Shown here: positions 1-7,975 of the stretch, in pieces
Numbering within the stretch: position 1 is the stretch's first letter
Layout: the number at the start of each line of letters is the position of its first letter
Origin: Alkaliphilus serpentinus
GTDB taxonomy: Bacteria > Bacillota > Clostridia > Peptostreptococcales > Natronincolaceae
Assembly (NCBI RefSeq): GCF_009017255.1
Contig: NZ_WBZB01000037.1
Coordinates: forward strand, 28,007-92,006
Direction of reading: 5' to 3'
Length of the DNA stretch: 64,000 nt
Translations under genes and position numbers: made by a program
Notes under the pieces: generated by a model
Databases searched by the model: none
Seen by the model: the letters and a program-made list of their open reading frames with translations, nothing else
What the model was told of the DNA's origin: nothing

Positions 1-194
1 AATATTGTGTTCAGTGGTCCCTTAGTAAATATAACTGGTTGATTATTGACAAGGGGGTCCTCCTCTATAAGACAGTTTTCCTTCAACAATTCTGTTGCTA
101 GGGCAACGCCTCCAAGATAAGAGGATAAATCCCCTCTACGATCAATTTTATGAGTACCCTTTTCCAAGTCTATATACATAATTTCAGGATCCAT
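1..194 (-). CDS. Aldehyde ferredoxin oxidoreductase, N-terminal part (cut by window edge)
   Basis: Partial gene running off the left edge; the first 64 or so codons are visible. The protein begins MDPEIMYIDLEKGT and continues with YLGGVALATELL and a VIFTKGPL segment. This is the order seen at the N-terminus of tungsten- or molybdenum-dependent aldehyde:ferredoxin oxidoreductases, where a YLGGRGLA-like motif is followed by an (I/V)FATGPL motif. The ATG shares its A with the TGA stop of the upstream ferredoxin gene, and GGAGGTGAG lies just before it, so the two are translationally coupled. The family oxidises aldehydes to acids with ferredoxin as acceptor, using a bis-pterin W or Mo cofactor. 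Substrate cannot be told from this fragment. Confidence 0.85.
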   Translation of the reverse strand, partial: MDPEIMYIDLEKGTHKIDRRGDLSSYLGGVALATELLKENCLIEEDPLVNNQPVIFTKGPLNTI

Positions 195-613
195 CATCTC
201 ACCTCCATCTTGATCACCTGGTGGGGGCAGCTCTCCACACATAAACCACACTGTAGACAGGGTATGGCCCTTTTATGATCTTTATCATAGGCTATTGCCG
301 ATATTAGACATGCATCAATGCATTTTTTACAGCCATTGCATTTATCCTGATGAAATAGGACACCACCACCATCCCTGCTGGTGAGGGCATTGGTAGGGCA
401 TGCTTCTACGCATTGTCCGTCCTGACAGCCTCTACAGATGTCTATTACAACCCTCCCTTGGTACCCTCCACTGGCCTTAACTCGAATGGCACTTTTTAGG
501 AGGGAAAAATCCCTATGGACTAAGGTTGAACAGGCGATCATACAGGAATAACACCCTATACATTGGGCTAAATTTTTAATTTGTAAGATCTTTTGAGGCC
601 TGGTTTCCTCCAT
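194..613 (-). CDS. Polyferredoxin, electron-transfer partner of AOR
   Basis: 139-residue iron-sulfur protein with four cysteine clusters: CIGCYSC...C at 18-28, CRGC...C...CP near 60-71, CNGCKKC...C near 93-103 and CLQCGLC...CP near 119-129. This is the DMSO-reductase-chain-B/HycB-like arrangement of 4Fe-4S ferredoxins that serve oxidoreductases. It lacks a signal peptide and should be cytoplasmic. It overlaps the AOR start by one base, so it is very probably the electron carrier or small subunit for that enzyme. TAGGAG precedes the ATG by about 8 bases. Electron-transfer role is secure; the exact partner is inferred from the overlap. Confidence 0.9.
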   Translation of the reverse strand: MEETRPQKILQIKNLAQCIGCYSCMIACSTLVHRDFSLLKSAIRVKASGGYQGRVVIDICRGCQDGQCVEACPTNALTSRDGGGVLFHQDKCNGCKKCIDACLISAIAYDKDHKRAIPCLQCGLCVESCPHQVIKMEVR

Positions 614-799
614 AATATCGTCTCCTAGCCTTTAAAGAATATTTTCTAGGGTATTATAACCATGTGCCTATTTTATATTCTTTTACCATTGCCTTGTTAT
701 TTATCCAATAGAGGACTAGAATTAATAAAAGGGTTTAATTCCTTTTTATAGAATAATAAATATTTAGATATGCAAAATAATTTGATTCGAGGTGACAGC

Positions 800-2548
800 A
801 TGAGAAACTTTAGAGTTCTTAAGGACTTCTTTATCCGTAACAAATGGTATTATTTCTTCGGTATTGTATGGCTATTATTGGTAGATATTCTCCAGCTACT
901 GGTTCCAGAAATACTAAGACGCTTCACGGATCAGCTGCAGGCTAACCTTTTATCTGCCTCAGAGATTCTAATCTACAGCCTATATATTGTTGCCATTGGC
1001 TTTGGTATTGCCCTATTCCGTTTTTTGTGGAGAATTTTTATAATAGGCACCTCACGTAGATTGGAATATGAGCTTAGAAATAAGCTATTTTCTCATTTAC
1101 TAGATTTATCTACCAATTATTATACCCATCATAAAACTGGAGATTTAATGGCCCATGCCACCAATGATATAAACGCTGTAAGAATGGCTCTAGGACCGGG
1201 TATCGTAATGCTTACTGATGCAATTTTCATTACGGTTATTGCCATTGCTATGATGGTTTTAACAACAGACTGGAAGCTCACCCTCTTAGCCCTTATACCT
1301 CTACCCTTTTTAGCCTTTACCATTAGTAAATTTGGTAAGGTGATAAACAAGCGATTTAAGGCAGTACAGGAAGCCTTTTCGGTATTAACCGATACAGTGC
1401 AGGAGAGCTTTTCAGGGATTAGGGTTGTGAAATCCTTTTTACAAGAGGATGCAGAAATTAAGAAATTTAGCAAGAAAAATACCCTAGTTTATGAAAAAAA
1501 CATGAAGCTAGTTAAGCTTTATGGGATGTTTTTTCCATTAGTTCATTTCGTATCTGCCATAAGCTTTTTAATAGTGATTGGCTATGGCGGTACCCTGGTT
1601 ATTTATGGAGATATTTCCTTAGGGGATTTTATAGCCTTCGAAGCCTATCTAGCTTTATTGGTATGGCCCATGATGGCCATTGGCTGGGTAATTAACGTGC
1701 TGCAAAGGGGCTCAGCTTCTATGGAAAGATTGAATAGGATTTTTAATGAAAACCCAGAAATTGTAGATGCTGAGGATACAAAGGAGCTACCTGCCATGAA
1801 GGGAGAAATCAGCTTTGAGAAGGTATCCTTCAAATATCCAGGTAGCAATGAATATGCCATTAAGGATTTTTCTTTACATATTGCCTCAGGAAAAAGCATC
1901 GGACTTATTGGTAGAACCGGAAGTGGAAAGAGCACCATCGCCACTTTGCTATTAAGGCTTTATCCGGTTCATGAAGGCACCATAGAAATTGATGGTCATG
2001 ATATTAATAAAATAAAGCTAAAATCTTTAAGGCATCAAATTGGTTATGTTGATCAAGATAGCTTTTTATTCTCCACAACCATAGCAGAAAATATCGCCTT
2101 TGGTGTAGATGAAGCTACAGCTGAAGAAATAAAAGGGGTAGCCAAAATTGCCGAGGTTCATGACAATATAATGGATTTTCCCCAAGGGTATCAAACCTAT
2201 GTTGGGGAAAGGGGCGTAACCCTTTCAGGTGGACAAAAACAGAGAGTATCCATCGCCAGAGCTTTAATTAAGAAACCTAAAATATTGATTCTGGACGATT
2301 CCCTATCTGCTGTAGACACCGACACAGAAGAAAAAATTCTTGGGGCCCTAAAGGGAGATTTAAGGGATAAGACAAGCATCATTATTGCCCATAGGATTTC
2401 TACCATAAAGGATTGTGATGAAATTATTGTTTTAGATGAGGGTAGAATTGTTGAACAAGGAACCCACAATCAGCTTTTATCGAATCAAAAGCTGTATTAC
2501 GACATTTATCAAAAGCAATTATTAGAAGAAAGAATAGCTAAGGATTAG
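800..2548 (+). CDS. ABC exporter half-transporter, BmrC/YheI type (degenerate catalytic site)
   Basis: Fused permease-ATPase of about 582 residues: six membrane helices in the first 320 residues, then a nucleotide-binding domain. Walker A is GRTGSGKST at about 371, signature LSGGQ at about 475, Walker B ends in Asp499-Asp500 where the catalytic Glu is expected, and the H-loop His is near 531. The Glu-to-Asp change is the hallmark of the inactive ATP site in heterodimeric exporters such as BmrC/BmrD and TmrAB. The ATG at 800 is preferred over one at 770 because GAGGTGAC lies directly upstream. The partner gene starts 12 bases after the stop. Likely drug or lipid export; substrate unknown. Confidence 0.9.
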   Translation: MRNFRVLKDFFIRNKWYYFFGIVWLLLVDILQLLVPEILRRFTDQLQANLLSASEILIYSLYIVAIGFGIALFRFLWRIFIIGTSRRLEYELRNKLFSHLLDLSTNYYTHHKTGDLMAHATNDINAVRMALGPGIVMLTDAIFITVIAIAMMVLTTDWKLTLLALIPLPFLAFTISKFGKVINKRFKAVQEAFSVLTDTVQESFSGIRVVKSFLQEDAEIKKFSKKNTLVYEKNMKLVKLYGMFFPLVHFVSAISFLIVIGYGGTLVIYGDISLGDFIAFEAYLALLVWPMMAIGWVINVLQRGSASMERLNRIFNENPEIVDAEDTKELPAMKGEISFEKVSFKYPGSNEYAIKDFSLHIASGKSIGLIGRTGSGKSTIATLLLRLYPVHEGTIEIDGHDINKIKLKSLRHQIGYVDQDSFLFSTTIAENIAFGVDEATAEEIKGVAKIAEVHDNIMDFPQGYQTYVGERGVTLSGGQKQRVSIARALIKKPKILILDDSLSAVDTDTEEKILGALKGDLRDKTSIIIAHRISTIKDCDEIIVLDEGRIVEQGTHNQLLSNQKLYYDIYQKQLLEERIAKD

Positions 2549-2560
2549 GAGGTGGTGACT

Positions 2561-4624
2561 ATGGAAAATATACAACAGGAAGAAAAGCTGGGGAAGGCCT
2601 ACGATTCGAAGCTGATGGCTAGACTTTTAAAGTATGCGAAACCCTACTGGAAGGCCATGGCCCTTTCTATAATACTACTAATTATTATTGCTGTTATAGA
2701 CCTAGCCCAGCCCTATATTATTAAAATTGCCATAGATGATTATATCAATGTTTACGAGAAGCCCCTTTATGTATTTGAAGAACCACCAGAGGATTTACCC
2801 CATATAGCCTTTAATGACCGTTATTACGTTAAGGACCAGGACTATGATGGAAGGGCTGGTAGTATAGGCATCCATCAGCTATTACGTCATCAAAAGCAGG
2901 ATTTTCTTGTAGGTAGTGATATCAGCTTAGAAGACTATGAAGTAATAAAAGAACCTATAGGGGAGTATACCCTGAAGATCAATGGTGATAGGGTATCACT
3001 ACAGCATTTATCCTCTAGTGATATAAAGGTCTTTAGAGAAAAGGACGTAAATCAACTACAGAGGTTATCTATCATCTATCTCATTATTATCGCCATAGGC
3101 TTCGGACTGAATTATGTACAGGTATACCTTTTAAACCGTACCAGCAACAAAATTGTTTACAATATTAGGCAAGAGCTCTTTTCTCATTTACAAAGGATGT
3201 CTCTAAGCTTTTTCGATAGAAATCCCATTGGGAGGCTTGTAACAAGAGTCACCAATGATACAGAAACCCTTTATGAAATGTACACAGGAGTTTTGGTCAA
3301 TCTGTTTAAGGATCTATTTCTTTTACTGGGAATTGTCATTGTTATGCTTAGGTTGAATGTAAAGCTTGCATTAGTATCCTTTTTAGTCATTCCCTTAATT
3401 TTAATCTCAGCTGCCATCTTTAGACTTAAAATAAGGGATGCCTATAGAGATGTTCGAGTAAAGCTTGCTAAAATCAATGCAACCCTCAATGAAAACTTCA
3501 CCGGTATGAAGACCATCCATTCCTTTAGTCGGGAAGATCAGCAATTTAAGGTCTTTAATGAGAGCAATCACCAGCTAATGAAGGCTAATCAAAGGGAGAT
3601 TTTTATTTTTTCAATATTTAGACCTTCAATGGAGGTTATTCGTTCCTTAGGTACAGCTCTATTAATTTGGTATGGAGGGGGCCAGCTTCTTAGACAGGGT
3701 ATAGAGTTTGGAGTTCTATTCGCCTTTATAAGCTATCTCAAAAGGTTCTTTCAACCCATTAATGACCTTACAGAAAAGTACAACATTCTTCAATCGGCCA
3801 TGGCATCCTCAGAGAGGATTTTTCAGTTGATTGATAAGGAGACAGATATCCAGGAACCTATAAACCCTGTTATTCCCAAAGCCTTTAGTGGAGAAATAGA
3901 ATTTAAAAATGTGTGGTTTGCCTATAAAGAGGAGGATTGGGTATTAAGGGATATTAGCTTTACCATTAAGCCTGGTGAATCGGTGGCCTTCGTAGGGGCA
4001 ACAGGAGCAGGTAAATCCTCTATCATTAACCTTATTGGACGATTTTATGACATACAAAAGGGTCAGATATTAATAGACGGAGTTGATATTAAGGATTATC
4101 CCCTCAAGGAGCTAAGAAGCAGGATCGGTATAGTTTTACAGGATGTATTTATGTTTACTGGCTCCGTTAAAGACAACATTGTGTTAAATAATTCAGGAAT
4201 AGATCATGCTACAGTATTGGAAATGTCTAAGTATGTAAATGCCCATCCCTTTATTGATAAGCTGCCACAGAAATATGATGAGGCAGTGATGGAACGAGGG
4301 GCAAATTTATCTACAGGTCAGCGTCAGCTTATAGCCTTTACCAGAGCACTGGTATATAACCCATCTATCTTGATTCTAGATGAGGCAACCTCCAATATAG
4401 ACACTGAAACTGAGCACTTAATACAGGATGCCATACTAAAGCTTATTAAAGGTAGAACTACAATAGCCATTGCCCATAGATTATCCACCATTCAAACCTG
4501 TAATAAAATTATCGTTCTCCACAAGGGAAAAATTCGAGAAATAGGTACTCACCAGGAGCTGTTGGATAAGGAGGGTATTTATTATAAGCTATATCAGCTT
4601 CAATATAAAGAAAGTTTTGCTTAA
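2561..4624 (+). CDS. ABC exporter half-transporter, BmrD/YheH type (catalytic partner)
   Basis: About 687 residues. After the first helix there is an insert of roughly 100 residues (around 60-165) rich in acidic residues before the second helix, as in YheH/BmrD proteins, which are longer than usual half-transporters. Walker A GATGAGKSS is near 479, the signature is LSTGQ (583-587) rather than LSGGQ, and Walker B has the normal Asp607-Glu608. The degenerate signature here plus the Asp in the partner's Walker B would form one dead ATP site, while the other site stays canonical. The ATG at 2561 is chosen because AGGAGGTG precedes it; an in-frame GTG at 2552 lies inside that ribosome binding site. 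Confidence 0.9.
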   Translation: MENIQQEEKLGKAYDSKLMARLLKYAKPYWKAMALSIILLIIIAVIDLAQPYIIKIAIDDYINVYEKPLYVFEEPPEDLPHIAFNDRYYVKDQDYDGRAGSIGIHQLLRHQKQDFLVGSDISLEDYEVIKEPIGEYTLKINGDRVSLQHLSSSDIKVFREKDVNQLQRLSIIYLIIIAIGFGLNYVQVYLLNRTSNKIVYNIRQELFSHLQRMSLSFFDRNPIGRLVTRVTNDTETLYEMYTGVLVNLFKDLFLLLGIVIVMLRLNVKLALVSFLVIPLILISAAIFRLKIRDAYRDVRVKLAKINATLNENFTGMKTIHSFSREDQQFKVFNESNHQLMKANQREIFIFSIFRPSMEVIRSLGTALLIWYGGGQLLRQGIEFGVLFAFISYLKRFFQPINDLTEKYNILQSAMASSERIFQLIDKETDIQEPINPVIPKAFSGEIEFKNVWFAYKEEDWVLRDISFTIKPGESVAFVGATGAGKSSIINLIGRFYDIQKGQILIDGVDIKDYPLKELRSRIGIVLQDVFMFTGSVKDNIVLNNSGIDHATVLEMSKYVNAHPFIDKLPQKYDEAVMERGANLSTGQRQLIAFTRALVYNPSILILDEATSNIDTETEHLIQDAILKLIKGRTTIAIAHRLSTIQTCNKIIVLHKGKIREIGTHQELLDKEGIYYKLYQLQYKESFA

Positions 4625-4637
4625 AAAAACACAATAT

Positions 4638-4674
4638 GAAGGGTGAAGGAATCAATCCTTCACCCTTCACTTTT
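4638..4674 (+). terminator. Rho-independent terminator of the ABC exporter operon
   Basis: Perfect 13-bp stem (GAAGGGTGAAGGA with TCCTTCACCCTTC), five-base loop, followed by ACTTTTAATT. It begins 14 bases after the exporter stop codon. Confidence 0.85.
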
Positions 4675-4684
4675 AATTAAATTT

Positions 4685-4783
4685 TTATCTTACCATTACA
4701 AAATCCTTTATATAGACCAAAACCTCTCCAGTATAATAAATCCCTATAATACCTATCATTAAGATTTTTAATAACTTCTTCAT
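4685..4783 (-). CDS. Possible small hydrophobic peptide (32 aa)
   Basis: Open frame of 32 codons starting MKKLLKILMIGIIGIYYTGE and ending with a basic residue. It would form one membrane helix after a lysine-rich start. AGGGTG lies about 7 bases before the ATG. No family recognised. It sits alone between two terminators, and its length makes a chance frame possible, so it is reported with low confidence. Confidence 0.3.
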   Translation of the reverse strand: MKKLLKILMIGIIGIYYTGEVLVYIKDFVMVR

Positions 4784-4850
4784 AAAATCACCCTTTACCC
4801 ACCTAATCACTATTATTATACTACGTAACAAGCTACTAAATAAAAATAAT

Positions 4851-4877
4851 TAAAAAGACCCCCAAATTAGGAGTCTT
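4851..4877 (-). terminator. Terminator of the small Cys-rich gene
   Basis: On the minus strand, stem AAGAC(t)CC / GG(g)GTCTT closes an AT-rich loop and is followed by TTTTTAATTATTTT. It lies about 30 bases past the stop of the 46-residue gene. Confidence 0.6.
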
Positions 4878-4909
4878 ACCTTTGTGCAAAAGGTTTTGCA
4901 GTATATATG

Positions 4910-5050
4910 TTAGCCTTCCTGCATATATCTTCTTTCATACATCTCGCATTCATCTAAAGTACAGGTGTTAACCACACAATGTATACAGGTGTACACCCCA
5001 CATTCTCTAGTAACTTCAGCCTTTTCAAATTCCTTATTATTATTTGACAT
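4910..5050 (-). CDS. Small cysteine-rich protein (46 aa)
   Basis: Short gene of 46 codons. The sequence has an acidic, asparagine-rich start and then five cysteines at 17, 22, 25, 30 and 35 (CGVYTCIHC, then NTC, then DEC), i.e. C-x4-C-x2-C-x4-C-x4-C, followed by a charged tail EMYERRYMQEG. The spacing suggests a metal or disulfide-bound microprotein. AAGGAGG precedes the ATG by 8 bases, and a terminator follows, so it looks like a genuine single-gene transcript. No radical-SAM or export gene lies nearby, which argues against a modified peptide. Function unknown. Confidence 0.65.
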   Translation of the reverse strand: MSNNNKEFEKAEVTRECGVYTCIHCVVNTCTLDECEMYERRYMQEG

Positions 5051-5261
5051 CACCTATACCTCCTTAAAAAATTTCACTTTACAAACTGTAAGATAATTAT
5101 ATCACTCATTCAATTGTTTGTCAATTGCAATTGTATATTTTATATTATGCATATTGCTGTAAAAGTATTACAACAATTATGATATTTTTGACTAATCCCC
5201 TCAGTAGAAAGCCATAATATTATATATCAAAATGATCATTAGGGTAGTTAGGAGGGTTAAT

Positions 5262-6476
5262 TTGAATAACATACAGGTATATAATGAAATTGGTAAATTA
5301 AAAAGGGTTCTCCTTCATTGTCCAGGCGAAGAAATCGAAAACATTGTTCCCGATTATCTTACAAGGCTTCTTTTTGATGAAATTGCATTTTTGAAGCAGG
5401 CAAAAAAAGAGCACCAGCAGTTTTCAGACATCCTCAGAAATGAAGGTGTGGAGGTTTTGTATTTGACAGAGCTGATGGCAGAAATTCTCCAAGACCCTGA
5501 GGTAAGAAAGAGCTTTTTAGAGGATTTCTTAATGGAGGGCAAGGTTGCTTCTCAGGGATTAAAGGAAGGGCTTTTAGAATACTTCTCAGATAAATCCCCC
5601 ATGGAAGTGGTGAGAAAATCCATGGGGGGAGTTAGAAAGGAAGAGCTAAAGGAAATCAAGGTTAAGCAGCTGGCGGATATGGTGAAGAACCCCTACCCCT
5701 TTTATCTTGATCCCATTCCAAATCTTTATTTCCAAAGAGATCCCTTTGCATCCATAGGAAGGGGTATATCTTTAAATGTAATGTTCTCGAGAACAAGGAA
5801 TAGAGAAACCCTCTTTGCAAAATATATTTTCGACCATCACCCCCACTATAAAGATATTCCAAGGTGGTACAATCGGGATATGAGTCATTCTATAGAAGGG
5901 GGAGATATTTTGGTTCTATCCGATAAGGTGGTTGCCATAGGCATTAGCCAACGGACAGATGCTGTGGCCATTGAAATGCTGGCTGAGAAGCTTTTTAAAT
6001 CTCAGGAAACCTTCGAAACCATTTTAGCCTTTGATATTCCCAAAACCAGAGCCTACATGCATCTAGATACAGTGTTTACAATGGTTGACTACGACAAGTT
6101 TACTATATACCCTGGAATTGAAATGCCACTGGACGTTTATAGCCTAAAAAGGGGTAAAAATCATAGCATAGACATTACCTATGAAGAAAATAAGCTTTCA
6201 AATATATTGAAGGAGTATCTTAAGCTGTCCTCCGTCACATTAATCCGATGTGGTAACAATGATATTATCGCTGCCGGAAGGGAGCAATGGAGTGATGGTA
6301 GCAATACCCTTGCTATATCCCCCGGAAAGGTTGTATGCTATAACAGGAATTATGTAACAAACGAAGCCCTCAGAAATCATGGAGTTGAGGTGTTAGAATT
6401 TGATTCCTATGAGCTTTCACGGGGACGAGGAGGTCCCCGATGTATGAGTATGCCCCTTATTCGTGAAAATCTTTAG
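5262..6476 (+). CDS. arcA: Arginine deiminase
   Basis: 404 residues from a TTG start at 5262 with GGAGGG nine bases upstream; the in-frame ATG at 5232 has no ribosome binding site. Converts arginine to citrulline and ammonia, the first step of the arginine dihydrolase fermentation pathway, in the cytoplasm. Family signatures are visible: FQRDPFASIG near 160, HLDTVFTM with the catalytic His near 267, and the C-terminal GGPRCMSMP with nucleophile Cys394. Length fits the family (about 400-410). Ornithine carbamoyltransferase and carbamate kinase are not next to it, so the pathway genes, if present, are elsewhere. It could also raise internal pH through ammonia. Confidence 0.93.
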   Translation: MNNIQVYNEIGKLKRVLLHCPGEEIENIVPDYLTRLLFDEIAFLKQAKKEHQQFSDILRNEGVEVLYLTELMAEILQDPEVRKSFLEDFLMEGKVASQGLKEGLLEYFSDKSPMEVVRKSMGGVRKEELKEIKVKQLADMVKNPYPFYLDPIPNLYFQRDPFASIGRGISLNVMFSRTRNRETLFAKYIFDHHPHYKDIPRWYNRDMSHSIEGGDILVLSDKVVAIGISQRTDAVAIEMLAEKLFKSQETFETILAFDIPKTRAYMHLDTVFTMVDYDKFTIYPGIEMPLDVYSLKRGKNHSIDITYEENKLSNILKEYLKLSSVTLIRCGNNDIIAAGREQWSDGSNTLAISPGKVVCYNRNYVTNEALRNHGVEVLEFDSYELSRGRGGPRCMSMPLIRENL

Positions 6477-6568
6477 CTATTTAAACTTACTGAATTTATC
6501 CTTTGACCTAGAGATGCTTTAGTTATAAAATAGTTCTTAGATTGATCATTCTTACTAGGGGGTACAAT

Positions 6569-7375
6569 ATGTTTGACTATCACATCCATACTCATTTCTC
6601 ACCGGATTCAGCCATGTCAATGAAGGAGGCAATTATTGCCGCCATAGATAAGGGATTAAATGAAATCACCATAACAGATCATTTAGATTTTGATTATAAT
6701 GGTAAGGGGAGTCATATTGAATTTGTTATTGAGGATTATTTTAAAGCCATAGCCAATTATCAGGAGGAATTTAAGTCGGTAATCAAAATAAAGACTGGCA
6801 TTGAATTGGGTTTGCAACCCCACCTTACTGAGGCTTATAGAAGGGTTATAAACAGCCATCCCTTTGATTTTGCCATTGCTTCCATTCATTCAGTTGAGAA
6901 AACAGATTTGTATATGGGGAACTATTTTCAAAAAAAGACCCAACAGGAGGCCTATCACATATACTTTAAAGAGCTATATGAGGTTGTAAATCTTTTTGAT
7001 AGTTTTACTGTTCTAGGCCATCTAGATGTAATAAAAAGATATGGAGCATACGACGTCCCCCTGCCCTTGGAGGATTTTAGGGAGGTGACCTCCCTGATAT
7101 TAAATAAAATTATAGAAAAAGGTAAGGGAATTGAATTAAACACCTCTGGAATTCGTTATCAAGTGGGAGATTATCATCCTTCCCTAGAGGTATTTAAGCT
7201 ATACCATAGCTTAGGTGGAGAAATTATCAGCCTTGGATCTGATGCTCATTCCACCCATCATTTAGCCTTCGACTTTAATAATGCATTGAGGGCCTTGAAG
7301 GAAATTGGCTTTCAGTACATATGTACCTTCGAGAAAATGAAGCCTATCTATCATAAGATTGATGAAATCTTATAA
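6569..7375 (+). CDS. Histidinol-phosphatase-like PHP domain hydrolase
   Basis: 268 residues from the ATG at 6569, chosen because TAGGGGGT precedes it. The protein opens with the PHP-domain metal motif DYHIHTHFSPD, then ITDHLDFD, later GHLDVI and GSDAHSTHH near the end: the ordered metal-binding His/Asp set of the HisJ/HisK family of histidinol-phosphate phosphatases. Such enzymes hydrolyse histidinol phosphate in histidine synthesis, but the family includes other phosphoesterases and no his genes are nearby. It lies 92 bases after arcA and shares the terminator at 7385. Confidence 0.8.
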   Translation: MFDYHIHTHFSPDSAMSMKEAIIAAIDKGLNEITITDHLDFDYNGKGSHIEFVIEDYFKAIANYQEEFKSVIKIKTGIELGLQPHLTEAYRRVINSHPFDFAIASIHSVEKTDLYMGNYFQKKTQQEAYHIYFKELYEVVNLFDSFTVLGHLDVIKRYGAYDVPLPLEDFREVTSLILNKIIEKGKGIELNTSGIRYQVGDYHPSLEVFKLYHSLGGEIISLGSDAHSTHHLAFDFNNALRALKEIGFQYICTFEKMKPIYHKIDEIL

Positions 7376-7384
7376 TATCCACAG

Positions 7385-7415
7385 AAATACAGGAGGCCGA
7401 TGGCCTCCTGTATTT
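7385..7415. terminator. Bidirectional terminator
   Basis: Perfect 14-bp inverted repeat (AAATACAGGAGGCC / GGCCTCCTGTATTT) with a 3-base loop, lying between two convergent genes. Confidence 0.85.
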
Positions 7416-7423
7416 ATCTGCTT

Positions 7424-7666
7424 TTATATTTTAACCCTTTTAATTGGTAGCCTTTGTTTAGAGTCGCAACTGGGACAATAAAATAGATGCATACATTCAT
7501 CCTCTGCAGCTCCATCTACTTTATCGGTAATACTCCTGTCTAAGTAAGGACTATAATCATCATAAAAATCCTGAACCACCCCTGAATCCTCCATAGGACC
7601 TCCACAATCAGGACAACTTATCAGATAACTTGCCATACAATTGCAAACTGGGCAAACTAAGTCCAT
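7424..7666 (-). CDS. Small zinc-ribbon protein of unknown function
   Basis: 80 residues with three CxxC-type pairs: CPVCNC near the start, CPDCGG near 18 and CPSC near 66, separated by an acidic stretch with FYDDYSPYLD. The pattern suggests one or two zinc ribbons. The ATG at 7666 is chosen because GGAGG lies 6 bases before it, whereas the ATG at 7672 abuts the ribosome binding site. It starts 11 bases after the stop of the S14 gene and is almost certainly co-transcribed with it. No named family recognised; a role near the ribosome or in zinc handling is only suggested by context. Confidence 0.7.
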   Translation of the reverse strand: MDLVCPVCNCMASYLISCPDCGGPMEDSGVVQDFYDDYSPYLDRSITDKVDGAAEDECMHLFYCPSCDSKQRLPIKRVKI

Positions 7667-7677
7667 TTTCATCCTCC

Positions 7678-7863
7678 TTACCAGCTGGCTTTTTTGATTC
7701 CTGGAATTTGTCCTTTATAGGCCAGCTCTCTAAAGCAGATTCTGCAAACTCCAAATTTCCGAAGATATCCATGGGGCCTACCACATATGTTACATCTATT
7801 ATATTCCTTGGTTTTATATTTTTGACGCTTCTTTTGTTTTAACACTAAAGCTTTTCTAGCCAT
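7678..7863 (-). CDS. rpsN: Ribosomal protein S14, zinc-binding type, outside the spc operon
   Basis: 61 residues, the usual length of type Z S14. It carries both zinc pairs, CNICGRPH and CRICFREL, and the invariant C-terminus [15 protein letters not shown]14 binds 16S rRNA in the head of the 30S subunit. The zinc-free paralogue type lacks these cysteines, so this is the C+ form. S14 normally lies in the spc operon between rplE and rpsH; here there are no ribosomal neighbours, only the zinc-ribbon gene downstream. It is either a second copy or a relocated single copy. GGAGG precedes the ATG. Confidence 0.95.
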   Translation of the reverse strand: MARKALVLKQKKRQKYKTKEYNRCNICGRPHGYLRKFGVCRICFRELAYKGQIPGIKKASW

Positions 7864-7928
7864 TTTTTCCTCCTTTAATATTGATATGGTTAGTATTTGT
7901 TTGCTGGGGGGAATTATGTATTAGTACA

Positions 7929-7970
7929 ATGTTGAATGTTGAATGTTGAATGTTGAACAATTTAACATTT
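7929..7970. repeat. Heptanucleotide tandem repeat
   Basis: Four tandem copies of a 7-base unit (GTTGAAT, the last ending GAAC), then a degenerate AATTTAACATT. Lies between the stop of the GGDEF gene and the S14 gene. Confidence 0.9.
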
Positions 7971-7975
7971 ATATT

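Noticed and set aside
727..747. Attenuator before the ABC exporter
   Set aside because: Only a 6-bp stem (AAAAGG/CCTTTT) in AT-rich DNA; too weak to support.
5100..5231. Arginine-repressor (ARG box) site before arcA
   Set aside because: Several AT-rich partial palindromes occur, but none fits the 18-base ARG box well enough to call.
7678..7863. Zinc-independent S14 paralogue (Zur-regulated spare)
   Set aside because: Both CxxC pairs are present, so it is the zinc-binding form.
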